Position numbers and translations under genes: made by a program. The notes below the pieces were generated by a model that did not search any database, was not told the DNA's origin, and was given only the letters and a program-made list of their open reading frames with translations. A stretch of 9,057 nt of DNA from Spirochaetaceae bacterium (GTDB lineage: Bacteria; Spirochaetota; Spirochaetia; Treponematales; Breznakiellaceae): contig JAIRPU010000057.1 in the NCBI GenBank assembly GCA_031256815.1, forward strand, positions 1-9,057, written 5' to 3'. Positions 5,508 to 9,057 of the stretch are shown piece by piece (positions within the stretch are counted from its first letter, which is position 1; every line of letters begins with the position of its first letter).

Positions 5508-7462
5508 AACTCCTCCGCAAGCAGCAATTTAAATTCTTTTTCGTCTATTGTTTCGTTTTCCAAAAGCACGGATGAAACACGGTCTAACAGTTTTCGTTTT
5601 TCTGTAAGCAGAGTTTCCACTTTTTTATACTGACTTTCGATTATACGCGCAATTTCATCATCTATGTACTGTTGAGTTGCCTCTGAATACTCGCGTGTAA
5701 AAACCGGATCCTGCTTTGAAGTTTCGCCGCCAAGATAGCTGCCGCCGCGTGTTGTAAGCGCGACATTTCTAAAACGCTCGCTCATTCCATAGTCGGTTAT
5801 CATCTTTCGGGCAATATCTGTGGCCTTTGTAAGGTCGTTTGCCGCGCCTGTAGAAAACTGGCCGGAAACCATCTCTTCGGCAATGCGTCCGCCCAAAAAA
5901 ATATCAATTTTACCAAGCAAATCTGATTGAGTTACCGTGTAACGGTCTTCCACGGGCATTTGCAGCGTGTAACCAAGCGCAAAACCGCGCGGAATTATAG
6001 AAATCTTTTGTACAGGGTCGGAATTCGCTGTAAATGCGGCAACAATAGCGTGCCCCGCTTCGTGATACGCCGTCAACTTGCGTTCTTCCGGCTTTAACAC
6101 GCGGGTCTTCTTTTGCAAACCGGCAACGATTTTTTCAAGCGCCTCGCTAAAGTCAATTTGCGCCACAAGCCGGCGTCCGGCGCGTACTGCCAAAAGCGCC
6201 GCTTCGTTTACAATATTTGCCAAATCCGCGCCGGCAAAACCTGATGTACTGCGGGCGACAGAGCTTAAATCCACTTCCGAATTGAGTTTTACGCCCTTTG
6301 AATGAATTTTTAGTATTGCTTCGCGCCCGTGCAGGTCTGGTTTGTCAACCAGCACTTGTCTGTCGAAGCGCCCTGGACGAAGCAGCGCCGGGTCAAGCAC
6401 ATCCGGCCGGTTTGTAGCGGCAAGAATTATAAGTCCGCTAGAGGGGTCAAAACCGTCCATTTCGACCAAAAGCTGATTTAGCGTTTGTTCGCGTTCGTCA
6501 TTTCCGCCGCCTATGTTGTTTACGCGGCTTTTGCCTATTGCGTCCAGCTCGTCAATAAAAATTATACAGCGGTCTTTGCTGCGCGCCTGTTTAAAAAGGT
6601 CGCGCACGCGCGCCGCGCCTACGCCTACAAACATTTCAACAAAATCCGCGCCGGACATTCTAAAAAACGTTACGCCTGCTTCTCCCGCTACCGCCCGCGC
6701 CAAAAGCGTTTTACCTGTGCCAGGCGGTCCAACCAAAAGGACGCCGCGCGGGATTTTTCCGCCAATATCAACATATTTTTGCGGCGTTTTAAGAAAATTA
6801 ACAACTTCAACAAGTTCTTCTTTTGCTTCGTCAACTCCGGCTACATCGGCAAAACGGGTTTTTACATCGCCTTCCGCTACAATTACCGCTTTATTCTGCC
6901 CTATAGAAAGCACATTACCGCCGAAAGACCCCATACGGCGCGAAACAAAGCGCCAAATCAACATAAAAAACGCTATTGGCAGCACCCAGCTTAAGATAAA
7001 ATTTAAAACCGCGCTTCCTTCGCGTGAAACGGCAAAGTAATCGATATTTTTTTCGTCCATAAGTTTTATCAACTCAGGGTCGTTTATTGGCACCGTCCGC
7101 CATACCTTTGCATGGCTATCCTGCTGGTTAAAGTTAAACAAACGCGGAGGCCGCGGGTCGGCTGAACCAGGCGCGGATTCTTTTTCGGCATAACCTGTAA
7201 AATAACTGTCCGAAAGCTCGACTTTTTTTATTTCTCCGGCTGTGATTTTTTGTTTAAAAGCCGAATAATCAATAAGATTTTGTACTTTGTTTACAAAAAC
7301 GTAGTTAAAAACCGCCATTCCTATGATGAGTATTACCACATAAGTAAGCGAAAACCTCCAGCCATTCCATTTTTTAGGGTCAGGCCGTTTAGGGCCGCCA
7401 GGAACACCCGGGCCGCCAAAATTAAACGGCGAATTTCTGTTATCTGAATTTTCGCTCCCCAT
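5504..7462 (-). CDS. ftsH: ATP-dependent zinc metalloprotease FtsH
   Basis: A 652-residue inner-membrane AAA+ protease that degrades misassembled membrane proteins and selected cytosolic regulators. The first 30 residues are Gly/Pro-rich. Membrane segments lie at about 38-57 and 151-171 with a periplasmic region between them. The AAA module has Walker A GPPGTGKT (245-252), the pore loop MFVG (277-280), Walker B IIFIDELD (300-307) and the second region of homology with arginine fingers R362 and R365 in LLRPGRFDR. The protease site HEAGH (467-471) and the third zinc ligand Asp543 in STGAANDLTKAT are intact. The C-terminal helical region includes a coiled-coil-like stretch (IIESQYKKVETLL). The start is set by AGGAG (7472-7468) 5 nt upstream. 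It is the first gene of an operon with the DUF6941-like gene and rsmI. Confidence 0.98.
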   Translation of the reverse strand: MGSENSDNRNSPFNFGGPGVPGGPKRPDPKKWNGWRFSLTYVVILIIGMAVFNYVFVNKVQNLIDYSAFKQKITAGEIKKVELSDSYFTGYAEKESAPGSADPRPPRLFNFNQQDSHAKVWRTVPINDPELIKLMDEKNIDYFAVSREGSAVLNFILSWVLPIAFFMLIWRFVSRRMGSFGGNVLSIGQNKAVIVAEGDVKTRFADVAGVDEAKEELVEVVNFLKTPQKYVDIGGKIPRGVLLVGPPGTGKTLLARAVAGEAGVTFFRMSGADFVEMFVGVGAARVRDLFKQARSKDRCIIFIDELDAIGKSRVNNIGGGNDEREQTLNQLLVEMDGFDPSSGLIILAATNRPDVLDPALLRPGRFDRQVLVDKPDLHGREAILKIHSKGVKLNSEVDLSSVARSTSGFAGADLANIVNEAALLAVRAGRRLVAQIDFSEALEKIVAGLQKKTRVLKPEERKLTAYHEAGHAIVAAFTANSDPVQKISIIPRGFALGYTLQMPVEDRYTVTQSDLLGKIDIFLGGRIAEEMVSGQFSTGAANDLTKATDIARKMITDYGMSERFRNVALTTRGGSYLGGETSKQDPVFTREYSEATQQYIDDEIARIIESQYKKVETLLTEKRKLLDRVSSVLLENETIDEKEFKLLLAEEL

Positions 7463-7541
7463 TTTTACTCCTAAATAGTCTAAAAAGATATTCCTTCATT
7501 TAAATATAATAATCAAGTCCACACTAATTTGCATAATTACC

Positions 7542-7571
7542 TTGACAAAGCCGTCAACCGCACATTAGTTT
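7542..7571 (+). promoter_or_regulatory. Candidate promoter of the TPR lipoprotein gene, overlapping an inverted repeat
   Basis: TTGACA (7542-7547) is a perfect -35 box; the best -10 is TAGTTT (7566-7571), only 3/6, after an 18-nt spacer. The predicted start is at or next to the ATG at 7579, which has no ribosome site. The same -35 is the left arm of TTGAC-N6-GTCAA (7542-7557), whose right arm gives TTGACG on the ftsH strand, so the two divergent genes could share a control site. I found no good -10 for ftsH in this 116-nt gap. Confidence 0.4.
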
Positions 7572-7578
7572 TAATACA

Positions 7579-8187
7579 ATGAAACGTTGCGTTTTTATCG
7601 TTTTTATCCTGCAGGCGTTTGCGCTTTTTTCATGCACAGATATAACAGGCAAACTAAAGCTCGTGGAAGGTAACTTTTATTTTTCGCGCGGCATGATAAA
7701 CGAAGCGATAGGCGCATATTTAGACGCGGTAAATCACCCTTCCGCGGCGGCTTACGCTAATTTTTCGCTTGGCACAACGTATCTTGCGCTTGAACAAACG
7801 GATGCCGCGCTTGAACGTTTTGCGGTTGCGGAAAAGGCGCTGTCGTCAATCGAAGAACACAAAAAACTGCTCTATGCGATTAGGTACAACCGCGCGGTAG
7901 CTTATTTTGAAAACGAAGATTTTTCCGAGGCTGCGGCGGCATTTCGCGGGGCGCTTGAGGTAGACAGTACGGCAAGAGATGCCAAGCGAAATATGGAGTT
8001 AAGCCTGCTTTCTTTTTACCGAAAACAACAAAGTTCAACGATAGAAAAGTCCGGCGGGGGCGGCGCGGGATCAGGTAAAAATGAACGTGACGACATTCTT
8101 TTTGATTATATACGCCAGCGTGAATCGGAAAAATGGAAAAGCTGGGAATGGAGCGGCGAAAAGGAAGAATCCGGCCCGGATTATTAA
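7579..8187 (+). CDS. TPR-repeat lipoprotein, BatC-like
   Basis: A 202-residue protein with a signal peptide (MKRCVFIVFILQAFA) and a relaxed lipobox LFSC, Cys19 being the predicted lipidated residue. Residues about 26-142 hold three TPR-like helical pairs: KLVEGNFYFSRGMINEAIGA, then YANFSLGTTYLALEQTDAAL, then YNRAVAYFENEDFSEAAAAF ending DAKRNMELSL. A Gly-rich linker (159-166) leads to DDILFDYIRQRESEKWKSWE. TPRs followed by a linker and this kind of C-terminal segment resemble the BatC proteins of spirochaetes and Bacteroidetes, which act with VWA-domain BatA/BatB; no such partner lies in the window, so the link is a resemblance only. The start is fixed by the signal peptide; there is no Shine-Dalgarno. 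It diverges from ftsH and its stop overlaps that of rpiB. Confidence 0.8.
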   Translation: MKRCVFIVFILQAFALFSCTDITGKLKLVEGNFYFSRGMINEAIGAYLDAVNHPSAAAYANFSLGTTYLALEQTDAALERFAVAEKALSSIEEHKKLLYAIRYNRAVAYFENEDFSEAAAAFRGALEVDSTARDAKRNMELSLLSFYRKQQSSTIEKSGGGGAGSGKNERDDILFDYIRQRESEKWKSWEWSGEKEESGPDY

Positions 8188-8639
8188 TTAAGGCCGGGGG
8201 CTTTGCCTTCTTCTATTTGGGTAATATGCGCTATTCTGCGTGCATGACGTCCGCCTGAGAAACTGGTTTCCAGCCATGTTGACGCTATAAACCTGCCAAG
8301 TCCAAGCCCGACGACCCTTTCTCCAAGCGCAAGTATATTTGAGTCGTTATGTTCACGCGAAAGCGCGGCGGTAAAACAATCCGAACAAACAACACAGCGG
8401 ATTCCGCGGATTTTATTTGCAACAAGCGACATTCCAACTCCCGTTCCGCAAATAAGGATTCCTCTTTCACATTCGCCTGAGGCAACCGCCATAGCAGCGG
8501 GGTATCCAAACAGCGCATAATCGCAGGATTCGGCGCTGTTTGTGCCAAAATCTTTGTAGGGGAGCGCTTTTTCTTCAAGCAATTTTTTTATTTCCGCCTT
8601 TAACGCAAGGCCGCCGTGGTCTGAAGCTATCGCTATCAT
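8184..8639 (-). CDS. rpiB: Ribose-5-phosphate isomerase B (RpiB/LacAB family)
   Basis: A 151-residue enzyme that interconverts ribose 5-phosphate and ribulose 5-phosphate in the non-oxidative pentose phosphate pathway. Motifs: MIAIASDHGGLALK (Asp7-His8 substrate loop), CDYALFGYP (39-47), ILICGTGVGMS (61-71) with catalytic Cys64, EHNDSNILALG (96-106) and GGRHARRI (129-136), the phosphate-binding arginines. The frame continues 53 codons upstream to a TTG at 8798, but that part crosses repeats and is unlike RpiB; ATG 8639 gives the normal N-terminus and length. There is no ribosome site before it. The Cys64 in ICGTGVGMS points to a true ribose isomerase and not LacA, but allose 6-phosphate isomerase activity cannot be excluded. 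The stop codon shares TTAA with the stop of the facing TPR gene. Confidence 0.93.
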   Translation of the reverse strand: MIAIASDHGGLALKAEIKKLLEEKALPYKDFGTNSAESCDYALFGYPAAMAVASGECERGILICGTGVGMSLVANKIRGIRCVVCSDCFTAALSREHNDSNILALGERVVGLGLGRFIASTWLETSFSGGRHARRIAHITQIEEGKAPGLN

Positions 8640-8646
8640 GGTCAAA

Positions 8647-8675
8647 ATAATCAAAAAAAGCGCTGCTTTTGTCAA
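8647..8675 (-). promoter_or_regulatory. sigma-70 promoter of rpiB, abutting the start codon
   Basis: On the minus strand a perfect TTGACA (8675-8670), a 17-nt spacer and GATTAT (8652-8647, 4/6) end 7 nt before the rpiB ATG. The predicted transcription start is the ATG itself, within one base. This supports the short RpiB start and a leaderless mRNA. Confidence 0.5.
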
Positions 8676-8677
8676 GT

Positions 8678-8746
8678 GCGGCATTGCGGCCACACCGCCG
8701 CGGCTGCCACAGGCGGCTGCCGGCACCAGCCGCGAAGCGGCGCGGG
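8678..8746. repeat. GC-rich island with nested inverted repeats
   Basis: About 80% GC over 69 nt (56 of 69), in sharp contrast to the A/T-rich DNA on both sides. It contains GCCGC-GAA-GCGGC (8729-8741), a perfect small hairpin; CGCGGCTG (8699-8706) pairing with CAGCCGCG (8727-8734); and a direct repeat CGGCTGCC at 8701-8708 and 8714-8721. It resembles a REP-like intergenic element, but only one copy is visible here. Confidence 0.45.
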
Positions 8747-8753
8747 TATAAAA

Positions 8754-8788
8754 AAGATAATAAAAATCAATAAGATTTTTATTATCTT
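8754..8788. repeat. Perfect 15-bp A/T-rich inverted repeat
   Basis: AAGATAATAAAAATC (8754-8768) and GATTTTTATTATCTT (8774-8788) are exact reverse complements around an AATAA loop. On the minus strand the hairpin is followed by TTTTATA, so it could act as a weak terminator there; it could also be a repressor site. It lies between the divergent rpiB promoter and the promoter at 8846. Confidence 0.8.
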
Positions 8789-8845
8789 CCTTTCTCAACT
8801 ATAATCCGCAATATTTTTATTCTCTCCACACCTCAAAAATTCCCC

Positions 8846-8874
8846 TTGCCTTTTCCTGCTTTATGTATTATATT
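8846..8874 (+). promoter_or_regulatory. sigma-70 promoter for the poly-C gene
   Basis: TTGCCT (8846-8851), a 17-nt spacer and TATATT (8869-8874), 4/6 and 5/6 of consensus. The predicted start is near 8881, giving a leader of about 85 nt before the ATG at 8966. Confidence 0.5.
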
Positions 8875-8880
8875 ACAAAT

Positions 8881-8965
8881 ATGCGGCAAGGCTTTTTCCC
8901 TGCCGTAAATACATTTTAAAAGGCGGCAGTTGCATAAAGCAAAGTTGCCTAAGGTGTGTAGTATT
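8881..8965 (+). other. Structured 5' leader with two hairpins
   Basis: CGGCAAGG (8884-8891) pairs with CCTGCCG (8899-8905) with one bulged A, almost at the predicted 5' end of the mRNA. A second, interrupted hairpin has GGCA/TGCC outer (8925-8928, 8946-8949) and TTGC/GCAA inner (8930-8933, 8939-8942) helices and stands directly before the weak ribosome site AAGGTG (8951-8956). No known riboswitch class is recognised. Confidence 0.4.
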
Positions 8966-9057
8966 ATGGCGAAGAAGAAGTTGTTTGCGTTTGCCTTGTC
9001 CCCCCCCCCCCCCCGAAGAAGGCGGTAAGAGGATAAGGGCGCGTTTAACAAACGCGG
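8966..9057 (+). CDS. Start of an unidentified gene, interrupted by a poly-C tract (OFF frame as written)
   Basis: From ATG 8966 the frame reads MAKKKLFAFALSPPPPRRRR and stops at TAA 9026-9028. The three lysines followed by LFAFAL look like the beginning of a signal peptide. With one C fewer in the 15-C run the frame continues EEGGKRIRARLTNA and stays open to the window end; with one more it stops at a TAA at 9034-9036 (present numbering). A promoter, a leader and AAGGTG 9 nt before the ATG support a real start. The gene cannot be named from these residues. A sequencing or assembly error in the C run would give the same picture. Confidence 0.45.
9000..9014 (+). repeat. 15-nt poly-C homopolymer
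   Basis: A run of 15 C (G on the other strand) starting 34 nt after the ATG at 8966. It is by far the longest single-base run in the window; the next are about 7 nt. Tracts of this length change size by slipped-strand mispairing. Confidence 0.95.
9040..9056. repeat. 7-bp inverted repeat at the right edge
   Basis: CGCGTTT (9040-9046), AAC loop, AAACGCG (9050-9056). It could be part of a hairpin or terminator, but the sequence ends one base later so no T-run can be judged. Confidence 0.4.

Noticed and set aside
6485..7040. Long plus-strand frames of 169 and 175 codons inside ftsH
   Set aside because: They are antisense shadows of the AAA domain of ftsH; their translations are rich in Lys, Arg, Ala and Phe with no domain and no ribosome site.
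8640..8798. N-terminal extension of rpiB to a TTG at 8798
   Set aside because: The added 53 residues come from the A/T palindrome and the GC island and do not resemble RpiB; ATG 8639 gives the normal N-terminus MIAIASDHGG and has a promoter directly in front.
8833..9051. A 72-codon minus-strand frame across the poly-C region
   Set aside because: It starts with TTG, runs through the homopolymer as a Gly run, has no recognisable domain and overlies the plus-strand promoter, leader and start.

Overview
The window looks like a piece of a spirochaete chromosome, most likely Treponema or a close relative. The reasons are combined rather than single: an A-type RNase P RNA, a FlgM anti-sigma factor behind a textbook flagellar sigma-28 promoter, a long BspA-like leucine-rich-repeat lipoprotein with a treponemal-style tail, relaxed spirochaete-type lipoboxes (LHSC, LFSC), and moderate GC content. 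The genus is inferred; no 16S or marker phylogeny is possible here.

Positions 1-1700 are accessory in character. The minus strand carries the N-terminal end of an Eco57I-like (type IIG) restriction-modification protein that runs off the left edge. Next come a small secreted protein of unknown function on the plus strand (586-960) and a hicA-hicB toxin-antitoxin pair on the minus strand, whose probable operator is a tandem 9-bp repeat placed between the -35 and -10 boxes.

Positions 1746-3958 form a plus-strand block: a sigma-70 promoter, the RNase P RNA (rnpB), a small J-domain co-chaperone, and a lipoprotein with 16 LRR_5 repeats whose start overlaps the J-domain gene. Facing it on the minus strand is flgM with its sigma-28 promoter.

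A tightly packed minus-strand operon then reads ftsH -> DUF6941-like protein -> rsmI (7462 down to 4374), joined by an ATGA overlap and a TAA/ATG abutment. Divergent from ftsH is a TPR lipoprotein resembling BatC. It meets rpiB (minus) tail to tail, and their stop codons share one TTAA.

The right end is the most unusual part. Upstream of rpiB lie an 80% GC island full of small inverted repeats and a perfect 15-bp A/T-rich hairpin. Beyond them is a plus-strand promoter, a structured leader and an ORF start interrupted after 11 codons by a run of 15 C. As written the ORF is closed by a stop at 9028; with one C fewer it stays open to the window edge, which fits a phase-variable gene in the OFF state. 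Three genes (hicA, the TPR gene, rpiB) also have candidate promoters whose predicted transcription start falls on the ATG and lack a Shine-Dalgarno, suggesting leaderless mRNAs.
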